Of a DNA stretch of 64,000 nt, positions 23,407 to 33,679 are shown piece by piece (position 1 is the first letter of the stretch; every line of letters starts with the position of its first letter). Location of the stretch: assembly GCA_036365515.1 (NCBI GenBank), contig CM070874.1, positions 170,621,297-170,685,296 of the forward strand, in the 5' to 3' direction. The notes beneath the pieces were generated by a model. It was not told the DNA's origin, searched no databases, and saw nothing but the letters and a program-made list of their open reading frames with translations. The stretch comes from Torymus aiolomorphi (lineage: Eukaryota > Arthropoda > Insecta > Hymenoptera > Torymidae). The position numbers and the translations under genes were made by a program.

Positions 23407-23633
23407 TTTAATAACTGTTTCAAACTCTATAAATTTTTTAGTAACTGTGACAAACGGATAGCTCTCCGCAATACATCAAAAATAGACGTTTTACCTGAAG
23501 AGGGACATTCACAAATAAAAGATGTCCGAAACGTTGTTAATGTGAAATAAATTTGTTGTTTTATTTATTTTTTACCATCTCGTACAACAAATATTGGTAG
23601 TAACCTTGGCCATTAGATGCAATCAACATTTAC
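23407..23633 (+). mobile_element. Short retroelement, spliced copy, in Copia-1 RT
   Basis: A ~227-bp insertion flanked by the 14-bp duplication TTTTCTATAAATTT (23393-23406 and 23634-23647). From 23449 it matches 15372-15658 end to end but lacks that copy's 96-bp GT-AG segment: GACGTT at 23485-23490 is followed at once by TTACCTGAAG. About 35 bp before the shared core is a duplicate of the local target-like sequence. The long duplication points to target-primed retroposition of a spliced RNA. Confidence 0.85.
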
Positions 23634-24295
23634 TTTTCTATAAATTTGTGAAAACAATCATACCAAGCTCTTGGATTTTCCCTTAAACCATAAAGTGCTC
23701 TTTTTAATTTATAGACTTTATTTTCACCTGTTTCATAACCTTCAGGCTCATTAACATATACTTCAGATTTTACATAACCATTCAAAAATGCAGTTTCAAC
23801 GTCCATTTGCTCTATGTATAAATTGTTTTTACAACAATGTGACAATAAAATTTTCAAGGTTTGCATTTTTCCTACTGGTGAATAAACATTTTCAATATAT
23901 TCCTTTTGTTGGGAGCCTCTAACAACTAGTCGTGCTTTATATGTATTATCACTTTTCCTTTTATAAATCCACTTAACATCAATTATCTTTTTATCTTTGG
24001 GTTTATCAACAATTTGCCATGTATCATTTTTCTCTAAACTTTTTATCTCCGAGTCCATTGCCTTTTGCCATTCTTTATATTCGTTACACTTTATCACCTC
24101 CTCGAATGTACTTGGTACACTTGCGTTTACATAGTTTACATAAATACAATGAGTTACAGGATTTCCGTATCTTGTTACTGGGCTTTTCTTTCTATTAGAT
24201 TTTCTTGGAATTGTTAAATTTTCATTACTTTTATTTTCATTTTCATACTCAAAATTTTCATTGTTTTCATATTCAACATTTTCGAGATTTGTTTG

Positions 24296-24335
24296 ATTAT
24301 CTCTAGTCGACTCGAAAGTCAGAATAGAAGATAAT
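24296..24335 (-). promoter_or_regulatory. Copia-1 pol copy of the duplicated stem-loop
   Basis: ATTATCT and AGATAAT form an outer inverted repeat, CTA/TAG a second, and GACT-CGAA-AGTC the core. In the sense (minus-strand) RNA the core reads GACU-UUCG-AGUC, a hairpin with a UUCG loop. The same architecture lies in the leader at 27303-27342. Here it is within the coding linker between integrase and RT. Confidence 0.6.
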
Positions 24336-24724
24336 AGATTTGTTTCATTTTCATCAACATCATTTTTCATTTCAGAATCACTTTCATAATTTACTCTATC
24401 TTTCTCATCATCCATTTTTTCTAAACAAATTAATTTAGTGCTATCTTCAACAACTGTTACATGTCTAACATCTTTTACTTTACCGTTTATTAAAACTCTA
24501 TATCCATTGTTTGTGTAACCAACTAATACTCCTAATTGAGCTTTATCATCCCATTTACTTTGTCTTTTAACTTCAGGTATTCTTACAAATACTCTACTTC
24601 CATAAATTTTCAAATGTTTTACATTAGGTTTTCTATTCAAAAATATTTGATAAGGTGTTTTATTTTCTACAGTATTAGCAATTGTTCTGTTTTTTAAATA
24701 TGCTTCTGTATTCATTATTTCTGG

Positions 24725-25768
24725 TCAATACCTTCTATGTATTCTAGCTTCTCTTAATAAGCATCTGCCAATATCCATAGCAGTTCTATTATACCTTTCG
24801 GCTACGCCGTTTAATTTATGTACATATGGTGGACATGGTAATAATTGTATGCCTTTTTGTCTTATAAAATTATAAATTTCTTTGTTCAAATATTCTTTTC
24901 GATTATCGCATCTTAACTTTTTTACTCTCTTATTAAACTGATTTTCAACTAAGTTAACATAGTCGATGAAACAACTCGCAGTTTCTGATTTATTTTTAAT
25001 GCAATCAATTCTGACACATTTACTGTAATCATCGATAAACGTTAAAAAATATTTTTCACCACCATAACCCAAGGTGTTATGTGGTCCGTTCAAATCAGTA
25101 TGGATCAATTCTAGAGTTTCAGTTGCTCTAGTTCTATCATTTTCAAACGGTTGATTTGACATTTTACTTTCTATGCAATTTGCACATTTCATATGTGTGC
25201 TTTCTATTTTTTCTGGCAAACCATCTAATAATTTATTTTTTATTAGTATATTTAAATATTGGAAATTCACATGGCCTAATGCCCTATGCCATTTCTCTTT
25301 TTCAGTTAATTTTGTGACATTAGTATAAATTTTACTTTGATTCTTTTTTACATAACTTTTCATTTTATATAGGTTGTCATCTTGATATGCAACAGCTAAT
25401 AATTTTTTATTTTGATCAAATATTTTTGCGTTATTATTTTTCGCTACAATAGTACAGTTATTTTTTGTTATTCTAGAAAAGCTTAATATGTTTTTTCCTA
25501 TATCTTTTACATAGTATACATTTTTTATATCAATTTCATTTTCGTTACCATATGTTTTAAAATAGGTTTTTACATTGTCAATTTTGGTGGCTTTCAAAAT
25601 TTTACCATCAGGTAATTCTACATCTACATGATTTTCTAAGTTTACATATTTTTCGAAGAATTTACAATCGTTTACAATATGGTCCGAGCAACCACTATCT
25701 AATAACCACTTCATTTCATTTGGATTTTCACTTGTTTCACTACACTTGTTCACTTGGGAACTAAACAC
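24725..25768 (-). pseudogene. Copia-1 protease and integrase
   Basis: The 347-codon frame begins just after the Gag zinc region. It has the aspartic protease motif WLLDSGCSDHIV near its start (intact D-S-G), then the integrase zinc domain (KWHRALGHVNFQYLN ... MKCANCIESKM), and the core with LIHTDLNGP (Asp 1), LTFIDDYSKCVR, LRCDNRKEYLN (Asp 2; the usual NG is NR here) and YVHKLNGVAERYNRT (catalytic Glu). It ends at a stop near 24725, after which RT sequence resumes in another frame. The arrangement and lengths are normal for copia; the DNR substitution beside the second Asp is unusual. Confidence 0.92.
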
Positions 25769-26667
25769 TAGTGTGGCCCATGTTTGAGCTCCTCTGGAAT
25801 TGTCGTCGTGATGACCTTTTCCTCTTGATTGATTCTGGTGATAACCTCTTCCTCAGCCACGATCTCTGTAACCTCCTTCTCGGTTGACGTCTCGCTGATG
25901 ACTCTGTTGGTTTCTTTCTTGATTTCTATGTTCTTGTTGATTGTTGGGCCCTGCGTGCCAACAGTTCTTTTTGAAATGTCCGGGTTCTCCACAAACAAAA
26001 CATTCCTTATTAGTTTTGGCATTGAAAGTGCTAACATTTTTCTTTTCATTTTGATTTCTGTTCATATTTTTCTCCTTGATTTTAGATTTTACGTAATCTA
26101 CTGTTCTTTGATCTTCGGGTATCACATCAATAAAGTCACCGATATAACTGTAGTTAGGTGGTAGTGTTTTTAACAAATATCTCATTTTTTCGGACTCATC
26201 TATATTTCCTCCAGCTGATTTGAATTCATTCACTGCTTTTTCAAAATGTATGAAAAATTCTTCTACTGTGTCATAGTCCTTTAGCTTAATTTCATCAATT
26301 TTTCCTCTGCACAAAATTTGTAATGCCGTAGATTATTTATCATGTCACGAGCATTTGTGCAGTCTTTCACGTATTCTAGCTGTTTATCGGATATTGTGCT
26401 TACTAAAATCGTTCTTGCCTTTAAGTCTTTCTTTCTCCATTCTGGTTCGGTTTCTGCTTCCAATTTTAACCTTACTGCAGGCTCTTTGCACTCCTTGTAC
26501 TCCAATAGCATCATTAATCTAATTTTCCAACTTGAATAATTTTCTCCGTCGAAAATTGGTATAACAATATCTTCAATTTTGGCTTGCTTTGCCATTTCGA
26601 TTTCTTTAATTTTTATTATTTTATCTATTTCACTTTTTAAAATAATAATCTTTTTGAGTTCTTTCAA
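25768..26667 (-). pseudogene. Copia-1 Gag with CCHC knuckle
   Basis: Gag is carried in two overlapping frames (26667-26281 and 26314-25853) plus a short tail. The first has the copia Gag signature IPIFDGENYSSWKIRLMMLLE and the capsid-like WRKKDLKARTILVSTI. A frameshift near 26300 leads into MRYLLKTLPPNYS..GDFIDVIP and then one zinc knuckle CFVCGEPGHFKKNC (CX2CX4HX4C) followed by a Gln/Arg/Asn-rich tail. Compared with Copia-2 Gag, part of the capsid C-terminal domain is shortened at the shift. Gag would form the virus-like particle, and the knuckle binds element RNA. Confidence 0.9.
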
Positions 26668-27361
26668 CGTGTTTACTCGCTAACTCACTTTCGTCACTCA
26701 TATAATCGTGTTTTAGCCTATACGTTTACTGTATAAACCTCGTGGTGCGCACGTGCTCTATGCTTGAGCTCTGCGGCGTGTTTCACTCGCCAACTTTAAT
26801 CCACTGACATCGCAATTTTTTACCATTATTTTTGAAAAAATCTTTTTATATTTCAGTAGTTTATTACTTTTACTTTGTTATTATGTGAATATTTTTTCAT
26901 TTTAATTATTCTTGACTGATTCTTTTGCACTTCAAACTTCGTGTCATGCTGACCACGTTTTTGTGGCCCTTTAACACTTTTTCTTTAATCCCTCGACATC
27001 GGACCTTTTTTATGATTATTTTTCAAAAATCTTTTTACATTTCGATAGCTAACAATTTTTATTTTCTGTTTGTGCATATATTTTTCACTTTCCCGTTTTC
27101 CAAAGTGATTTTCTTTCATTTAAACTTTGTGTCTTTCTGACCACGTTTTTGCTTTAGTTATTCTCTTTGTTACATAACTGTTGATTATTCTTTGATTCAC
27201 TTTTATTCCATTATTGAATTTTAATACTTGTGTTTCACTTTTATTAACTACCGTTAATTTTCACGTGGCTTTCCTAACCTCACTTGGTTTTATTTCCCCC
27301 CCATTATCTGTATAGGACTCGAAAGTTCATATAGTAGATAATAAATTTTAACACTTACCAA
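26668..27361 (-). other. Copia-1 leader region
   Basis: AT-rich sequence lies between the PBS and the Gag start. It contains two diverged copies of a ~180-bp unit with CTTTTTA(C/T)ATTTC, GACCACGTTTTTG and TTTTCAC words (about 26815-26965 and 26995-27155), plus the stem-loop at 27303-27342. No coding function is seen. Confidence 0.6.
27303..27342 (-). promoter_or_regulatory. Copia-1 leader copy of the duplicated stem-loop
   Basis: ATTATCT ... GACT-CGAA-AGTT ... AGATAAT, about 20 bp inside the PBS. It aligns without gaps to 24296-24335 at most positions. A leader location suits a packaging or dimerisation signal, but that is inference. Confidence 0.55.
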
Positions 27362-27377
27362 CCACGCTCTCCTACCA
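27362..27377 (-). promoter_or_regulatory. Copia-1 primer binding site
   Basis: Minus strand TGGTAGGAGAGCG abuts the 5' LTR and resembles the complement of the initiator tRNA-Met 3' end (TGGTAGCAGAG) with one mismatch. Confidence 0.75.
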
Positions 27378-27603
27378 TGTTGGATAATTTTGGGGATAAG
27401 AATAAGTTGAGGTTATTATTAATAGTATGTTTATTAACTAAATAGGATGAGATTACATTGGTAAGCACGCGTCTGACTCACATGGCTTTCTCGTGACGAC
27501 TAACTATACATGCGCTGTTGGCGCTCGCGATACTCTCTCTCTACTGACACACGCTCACACGCATGTAGCTATGTTCAGGAGCATAGCATTTCATATTCCA
27601 ACA
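27378..27603 (-). repeat. Copia-1 5' LTR
   Basis: 226 bp, TGTTGG...CCAACA. It is followed at 27604 by the GAATC target duplication. Confidence 0.95.
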
Positions 27604-27818
27604 GAATCGATCACATGCGACATCGCCCATCCAGTAATTCTTAATAATTGAGTGAATGATGAGTAATGATCGATGATTTTCCATGTGACCTTTGAGTGTG
27701 CCGTGGCTGTGATGGGTGTAACCTTTTGCCTCGCTTCTCGAAGATTATTCTCTTCTAGTGAGTTTAGTTTATATGGCCAGGCGAACTCATCCTTGCAAAG
27801 CCAGCTTGGTCCGTGCCA

Positions 27819-28085
27819 CTATAACTGGTGTTCTCGAAGTTGAGAGGTGAGGAGGCCTCGAGAGGCACAATCAGCTGGATTATCCGTTCCAGGCACGTGC
27901 CTCCACTGATCGTTGGAAATGTGTTCTTGAATGAGAGCAACCCTATTTCCAGTGAACTCCTTCCATCGTAAGGTATGTGAGCGTATCCATGTGAGTGCTA
28001 TCTTTGCATCTGTCCATAGATGAGTATGTGAAATTGGCAAATTTGAGTTATCCAACACATGTCCTGCTAACTTAGTGAGTAACAA
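27819..28085 (-). pseudogene. Pao RNase H fragment
   Basis: The frame contains HTHLWTDAKIALTWIRS (a catalytic Asp strand), RWKEFTGNRVALIQE and WRHVPGTDNPADCASRGL, the characteristic end of the Pao RNase H domain. It overlaps the upstream fragment and breaks on both sides by frameshift; the next downstream domain (integrase) resumes across Copia-1. Confidence 0.85.
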
Positions 28086-28139
28086 CTGCCGCTCTTAACT
28101 CCAACCGTGGTGCTGAAAGTAGTTTGAGTGGTGCCACTT

Positions 28140-29170
28140 TCATTTTTGATATAAGGAATGCTGATGTTGATCCAGATTTGAGTGTTGTGCGGATATCATC
28201 TCTTGTGAAGCATCCGAAAAGCCATGAAGTTCCACAACCGAATTCGCCTGTATTCCTAACCATCGTCGCATAGAGAAGGTATCCAGGTTTGTGAGATCCT
28301 CTCGGATGTGCATCCATTTCTTCACAATTGAGTTTGGCAGTGGTTCGTCCCATGAAAGTTTGTATAGCCACAGCTCTTGCAGAAGGATTTTTGATTTAAT
28401 GATTACCGGTGAGATGATTCCGATGGGATTGTAGAGTTGAGAAACTTCCGAAAGTATAATCCGTTTTATGATAGTTTCCGTTTTGAGCGGCAGAGTCATT
28501 GTCAATGTGAGTTTGTCTGAACGAGGGAGCCATTTCATTCCGAGAATATTTGTCGCGCAATCATCCAGAGGTACACCTTCTTCAGCTGGTGGCTCGCAAG
28601 AAATTCCTTGAGAAATTCCGATGAGTTGGAATTCCATTTGGCCAATGGAAAACCGCCCGCCGTGCAAAGTGATGTTAACTGCTTGGCCTTTTCTATGAGA
28701 ATTTCCTTGGATGCAGCTCCACCGAAGATATCATTCACATACCGTCCAAAAAGTAGTGAGTCAACAGCAAGTGGATACTTACCTCCTTCATCATTCACCA
28801 GCTAAAGAAATGTTCGAATTGCTAGGTACGGAGCTGCTCATGTTCCATAGATGACTGTTGTCAAGTGGAAATGAGTAAGTTGACCTGTATTATCTACCCA
28901 CAAAATGCGTTGTAAATTCCAGTCTTGAGGGTGAATCTTAATCTGACGGTAAATTTTTGTAATATCAGTTGAGAATGAAAATGGTTGAATCCGAATCCAG
29001 GTGAGAACATCTACAATATTAGGTGAGAGGTGTGGTCCAATATGCATGATGTCATTAAGTGAGTTTCCATTTGTTGTGAGTGCTAAACCGTTGATTACTG
29101 CTCGGAGTTTGGTAGTTAAGCTATCTTCCGTTAATATTCCATGGTGAGGAAGATAATACGATGATTTCAC
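28140..29170 (-). pseudogene. Pao reverse transcriptase, catalytic motif altered
   Basis: Three frames cover the RT. 29170-28838 has LTTKLRAVINGLALTTNG, LNDIMHIGPHLSPN and FSTDITKIYRQIKIHPQDW (first catalytic Asp strand). 28798-28535 has LLFGRYVNDIFGGA where Pao RTs carry YVDD, so one of the paired catalytic Asp residues is Asn. 28667-28072 gives the RT connection: LGMKWLPRSDKLTL, ILSEVSQLYNPIGIISP, KSKILLQELW and LLSAPRLELRAAV. Frameshifts separate the pieces. The substitution and the shifts both preclude activity. Confidence 0.88.
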
Positions 29171-29179
29171 GGATATTTC

Positions 29180-30400
29180 CTAAGGGATCTGCACCATATG
29201 GTTCAATTTGTAGTATTGTTCCATAAATGTGTAATACCTTTCCTGGTAGATCATGTCTTGATTGCATTTTGAGAGTACTCGTTTGAGGCAAGCTTGAGCT
29301 TTTCCAAATGAACTTTCCAGTACATCAGCTGAGTCGGTGAGAGGTAACCTTACTTGATATCGTCCGTGAGACAAAGTGCTGCTCGCATAGTGCCTCTTCC
29401 TTGTTTAGTTTAGTTGCAGTCGTTGAGGGTGGCTCTTCTTGAACCCAGAAGCGCGTGAGAAGTTTCTGGAATTCTTCAGTGTTGAGTGCGACCGTTGTGT
29501 GATGCACTATTTTGTATTTAACAGCTGAGTTGTATGGACCGATTATAAGCCAACCAAAGATTGATAATTGTGCAACTGGTTCAGTCATCCTCCCTTTGAT
29601 GAGATTAGGCTTAATGATGTGACCATAATAGTCAGCACCGATGAGTACATGCACTACTAGTTGAGGTTTCCAAAAAGTCGGATCTGCAAAGTTCACTTTT
29701 GTATGACTCCAATTGAGTTGCTCACATTTTTCTGAAGGTAAAATTGATGAGACTTGGCGTATAATCTGAGCATCGATCCGAATTTTGAGATTTTTGTAGA
29801 TGGGCCGTAAGTTGAGTTGAACCCTTCCGAGAGTGTGAGTTGAGTGCGTGTCTCCAACTCCAAGGATTGGCATAGATGAGTTTTGCCGTTTAAGTTTGAG
29901 AAGATCTACAGTCTCCTTGGAGATGAATGAGACTTCTGATTCTGAGTCTACGAGTATTCTAATTTTATGAGATATATCACCGATGAGTCATATCAGACCA
30001 ATGCAATTGCCAGTAAAGTTGATTGATGAGTTTGGCCGTTGAGTTAAATTTTGAGACCAGATGATTGTGTTGTTGTCCTATTTTTGAGTTGAGCCGCTTG
30101 CTGGGTTGCCTTGAGGTCTACCTTCCGTGTCCGTGCCACATGTATCATGGTGTGATGGTTACCAATGCAAATTTGAAAACGATACTGAGACTTGCAATTT
30201 TTGGCAGCTTGAAGACCTAAGTAGTTGTAGCATAACAGCATCTCCATCACAAATTTCCGATGTTGTGGATCATTGAGTCTCTTAAATTTCGAACAGGCCA
30301 CGATGAAACGAGGCTCTCCACAATACGTGCACAGGTGCTGAGCGGTCCGAGATGAGTGTGTTACCTTTGTGAGTCTTGCTGTTTTTGTTGAGTTGGATCA
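29180..30400 (-). pseudogene. Pao Gag zinc region and protease, altered active site
   Basis: 30301-30044 contains FVMEMLLCYNYLGLQAAKNC ... IGNHHTMIHVAR, a decayed Pao zinc-knuckle region with one Cys replaced. At about 29930-29990 the protease active site reads ILVDSESEVSFIS, where Pao proteases have D-S-G; Gly is Glu here. 29873-29325 has the segment between protease and RT: VHVLIGADYYGHIIKP and VAQLSIFGWLIIGP, a well-conserved Pao landmark, then LTRFWVQEE. 29374-29180 gives the linker before RT. All are separated by shifts. Confidence 0.85.
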
Positions 30401-30518
30401 GGAGTAGTTGAGTGGTATGCCTTGATTGGTTTTTACTGTTACTTGATTGGTTGATACTGAAGGTTTTTGAGAAGTTGGTGGTGTGTCCGAAGCAATTTTT
30501 AATCTCACCCTCCTTTCT

Positions 30519-32200
30519 CACAAGGAAAGTACCCGAACTGTCAAATTCAAAAAAATTCCAAACCCATATTAAAAAGTAGACCTCCATGCGAGATTCACGA
30601 AACCATTTTTTTTATCGGCTGAGAAGCGTTTTATAATGGTTAAAATCACCCCTAAAGTTTACCCCCAAGAAACGTTTTTTTGATATATCTCGGCTTCTAC
30701 TTAACTTTTTTTAACGAAACAAAATGGAAAGAGTTTCTTATTAAAAAGCCAAGAAATCCGTGGTAGTATGAACATTAAGGGTTGCATCCCTTATTTTTTA
30801 GAGGGTGAAATTGTGTTTTTTTAAGAATAATTTTTGTTGTGAGAATTTATAAAATAATTAAAAATAGGTCAAAACATTATTTTTACCAACTACAATAAAT
30901 AACAGTTGGTGTTTTTGGGCATTCTTCGCGAAACAACCCCTTAAGAGGTGGTAAACCACCCCTAACACAAATGAATTAGGTATATTTTTTTTATCATTAA
31001 AAATATTACTTATATCGACTCCAATTTACTATCAACTGATAAGAATTTTTCCATCGGTCTTAAAGTCTTACAAATTAATTTAAAATAATTAATATTTATG
31101 GCAGTCAGATTGCCCTTGTTTATAATCACCCCCGCAGAATCTGAAATAAAAACTTAATTAAAACCTGGAAAAAACTTTGTTAGCAAAGGACGATCTGACT
31201 GCCCCCCACCACCACCACCTTGTCCAACGTTTCGAGCCCGCTCCGGCTCCTCCTCAGGGACTGAATATATATATTTTTTTGGCAATTATTTTTTTCCTTA
31301 AAATGGGTTCTTGAAGTCGTTAATCGGAATCCACAGTTGGATCCACAATAAAAATTTGAAAATAGTGAATTCAATATGGCGAAAAATTTTTTAGAAATAT
31401 TTTAAATTCCACGAAAATAGTATGTAGACCCCCTAGCGGAAATTATATTATGTAAATAAGTGTATAATAATGTAACAATGTTTTGTTATGTTATTCTATT
31501 ATTTATTATTTTTTTATCATACACTTGTTTATCGTACGATAAATAAATATACATTTATTTACATAATATAATTTCCGCTAGGGGGTCTACATACTATTTT
31601 TCGTGGAATTTAAAATATTTCTAAAAAGTTTTTCGACATATTGAATTCACTATTTTCAAATTTTTATTGTGGATCTAACTGTGGATTCCGATTAACGACT
31701 TCAAGAACCCATTTTAAGGAAAAAAATAATTGCCAAAAAAATATACCTAATTCATTTGAGTTAGGGGTGGTTTACCACCTCTTAAGGGGTTGTTTCGCGA
31801 AGAATGCCCAAACACACCAACTGTTATTTATTGTAGTTGGTAAAAATAATGTTTTGACCTATTTTTAATTATTTTATGAATTCTCACAACAAAAATTATT
31901 CTTAAAAAAACACAATTTCACCCTCTAAAAAATAAGGGATGCAACCCTTAATGTTCATACTACCACGGATTTCTTGACTTTTTAATAAGAAACTCTTTCC
32001 ATTTTGTTTCGTTGAAAAAAGTTAAAAGCCGAGATATATCAAAAAAACGTTTCTTGGGGGTAAACTTTAGGGGTGATTTTAACCCTTATAAAGCGCTTTT
32101 CAGCCGATAAAGAAAATGGTTTCGTGAATCTCGCATGGAGGTCTACTTTTTAATATGGGTTTGGAATTTTCTTGAATTTGACAGTTCGGGTACATTCCTT
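30519..32200. mobile_element. Inverted-repeat element IR3
   Basis: The left end ACAAGGAAAGTACCCGAAC and the reverse complement of the right end (ACAAGGAATGTACCCGAAC) start arms that match to the centre: left 30519-30991 continued at 31263-31466, right 31546-32200, spacer ~80 bp. No protein is encoded. Paired landmarks include CCTCCATGCGAGATTCACG, AAACTTTAGGGGTGAT and CCGCTAGGGGGTCTAC. FB2-like sequence flanks it on both sides (CTCACCCTCC left; AGTACTCCCTC right), so it sits in the FB2 left arm. A later insertion splits its left arm. Confidence 0.85.
30992..31262. mobile_element. ~270-bp insertion in the IR3 left arm
   Basis: It is absent from the IR3 right arm. TATATTTTTTT occurs on both sides, a probable target duplication of about 11 bp. 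It contains GGCAGTCAGAT and its complement ATCTGACTGCC, and ends with CGTTTCGAGCCCGCTCCGG...CTCAGGGACTG, a tail type seen in short retroelements. Identity is unknown. Confidence 0.6.
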
Positions 32201-33115
32201 GTCAGTACTCCCTCAACATCTGCCACACTCTGTATCACAAACTATAATGAGAACCTAAATATTTTTTTTAAACAATCAGTGAAACAAATAATATTGTTAT
32301 AAAACTTTCTACGAAAGTATAAAATAAGGCAAGTATAAGTGTTTTCTGTATAATCTGTAGAATAATAATCAGTGCAAATTAAACAATCAAAATTTGTGAA
32401 ATCAATTATCAATAGTCAAGTAACGCGCACAACTCTTCGAAACAAATGTGCTACTGTTGTCAGAATAATGTATTAAAATTTATTTATCCTTCCGCACAAA
32501 TTAAACACAAGAAAGTACTGAAATCAATTTATAAGTAGTCAAGTACGCATAAGTTACATAATAAAACTTTTCATACCTAAAATTACATTTTACATTCATG
32601 TTGTGATAATGAGCTCGAGGGCTAGCAAAGTGCGCTAGCTTCAAGAATTGAGTACTTTTTTATCACACAAGAGGGCAAAATCTTATGCCCGTTGTACGAA
32701 TATTATTTTTCGTCGTCGTGGGCACAATGAGTGTCCATAAAATCTTTTTCTTGCAAACATACTGTGGTCCCGTTACGAAATGCTGGTACATAAAGTTACC
32801 ATCAAATCCTGTATAAAAAAATTACATAGTTACCAACACATCTCTATTTTTCATTATTCTTTTTGAATTTTGAAATTTCTATAGTATAATCTTACACATC
32901 TTGGGAGGACAAGAGTAAAGTCTACTTTACTTCCCTTGTCCTGCTGCTCTAGCAGGGGTGGTCCTCCGTTCTCCGATATATACTTGGCGGGCCCAGGCCG
33001 AATCAAGACTTACTTTTAATACCTAAATTTTTTTTTTTTTTTTCACACTTTGTGCGCGAATTTCGCTTTCGCGTACGCTTGAACACAAAAGCATGCGCTA
33101 ATTGAGCTTATCAGA

Positions 33116-33235
33116 TGTCCTGTAAAAAAAATAGTGTTGGATACGCGAGTGAGAAAGTGATTTTATCCTCGTGTGGCCTTTTCACCCTCGCTCGGGCGCA
33201 AACGTCCATACGTCGATAAAATAACTTTCTCGCAC
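33116..33235. mobile_element. Short hairpin element in the FB2 spacer
   Basis: TGTTGGATACGCGAGTGAGAA...TTTTATCC is answered by GATAAAATAACTTTCTCGCAC...ATCGACAA, giving a ~115-bp imperfect foldback with a CG-rich loop. Confidence 0.5.
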
Positions 33236-33679
33236 TTGTATCGACAATAACTATTCATATAAATTTATAGTCCACTTTAATATACACATTATAATCTATT
33301 GAAAAGAGCTTTACACTTTATTAACCATTTACCAAGTCACCTATTTCGTATTCTTTTGCACTGTATTTAATAACAGTGTTAAATTTTGCGATTTCCATTT
33401 TATAATATGTAGTACAATTTATTTATACATTTGACCTGATCTTTACGCATATGAATATTTAGATAAAATGAATAGCCATACACACCTTGAACTGCATAAT
33501 TAACCGTCGGGCCCGCCAAGTATGTATGGGAGAACAGAGGACCACCCCTGCTAGAGCAGCAAGACAAGGGAAGTAAAGTAGACTTTACTCTTGTCCTCCC
33601 AAGATGTGTAAGATTATACTATAGAAAGTTCAAAATTCAAAAAGAATAATGAAAAATAGAGATGTGTTGGTAACTACCT

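Larger units (their letters stand above)
22888..24715 (-). pseudogene. Copia-1 reverse transcriptase, interrupted
   Basis: From 24715 downward the frame has an end-of-integrase segment (AYLKNRTIANT), an acidic linker, then RT: DSEIKSLEKNDTWQIVDKP, VKWIYKRKS, ARLVVRGSQQ, QMDVETAFLNGYV (first catalytic Asp), KLKRALYGLRENPRAWYDCF. A short retroelement (23407-23633) then intervenes. Beyond it the frame resumes with GRSNYDYCLYL and ILVFVDDLLICC (the catalytic Asp pair), reaches an in-frame TGA near 23248, and continues MKRFSMKDLGKVGNYIGIHI to TRPDITYPVNYLSRYQ and the ILKYL motif at the DNA-transposon junction. The catalytic residues are intact, so inactivation came by insertion, stop and shift rather than active-site loss. 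Confidence 0.92.
18516..27603 (-). mobile_element. Copia-1 LTR retrotransposon, nested and decayed
   Basis: A Ty1/copia element reads on the minus strand, bounded by LTRs of 226 and 233 bp beginning TGTTGGATAATTTTGG and ending ATATTCCAACA. GAATC flanks both sides (18511-18515 and 27604-27608), a perfect 5-bp target duplication in the Pao integrase region. The order Gag, protease, integrase, RT, RNase H is canonical for copia. It carries two later insertions: a DNA transposon (19337-22883) in the RNase H region and a short retroelement (23407-23633) in RT. Frames are broken at several further points. Confidence 0.95.
17089..30490 (-). mobile_element. BEL/Pao retrotransposon remnant, split by Copia-1
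   Basis: Fragments read on the minus strand fall in the order Gag zinc region (about 30.3 kb), protease (29.95), RT (29.2-28.1), RNase H (28.1-27.8), then, beyond the inserted Copia-1, integrase zinc domain (18.2), integrase core (17.9) and C-terminus (17.5-17.1). That is the BEL/Pao order. All frames are broken, and each visible catalytic centre has a changed residue. The gag N-terminus and 5' LTR are missing where FB2 sequence begins at about 30.5 kb. Confidence 0.88.

Noticed and set aside
31180..31868. Two near-identical ~64-75-codon proteins on opposite strands
   Set aside because: They are the two arms of IR3 read outward; no function is supported.
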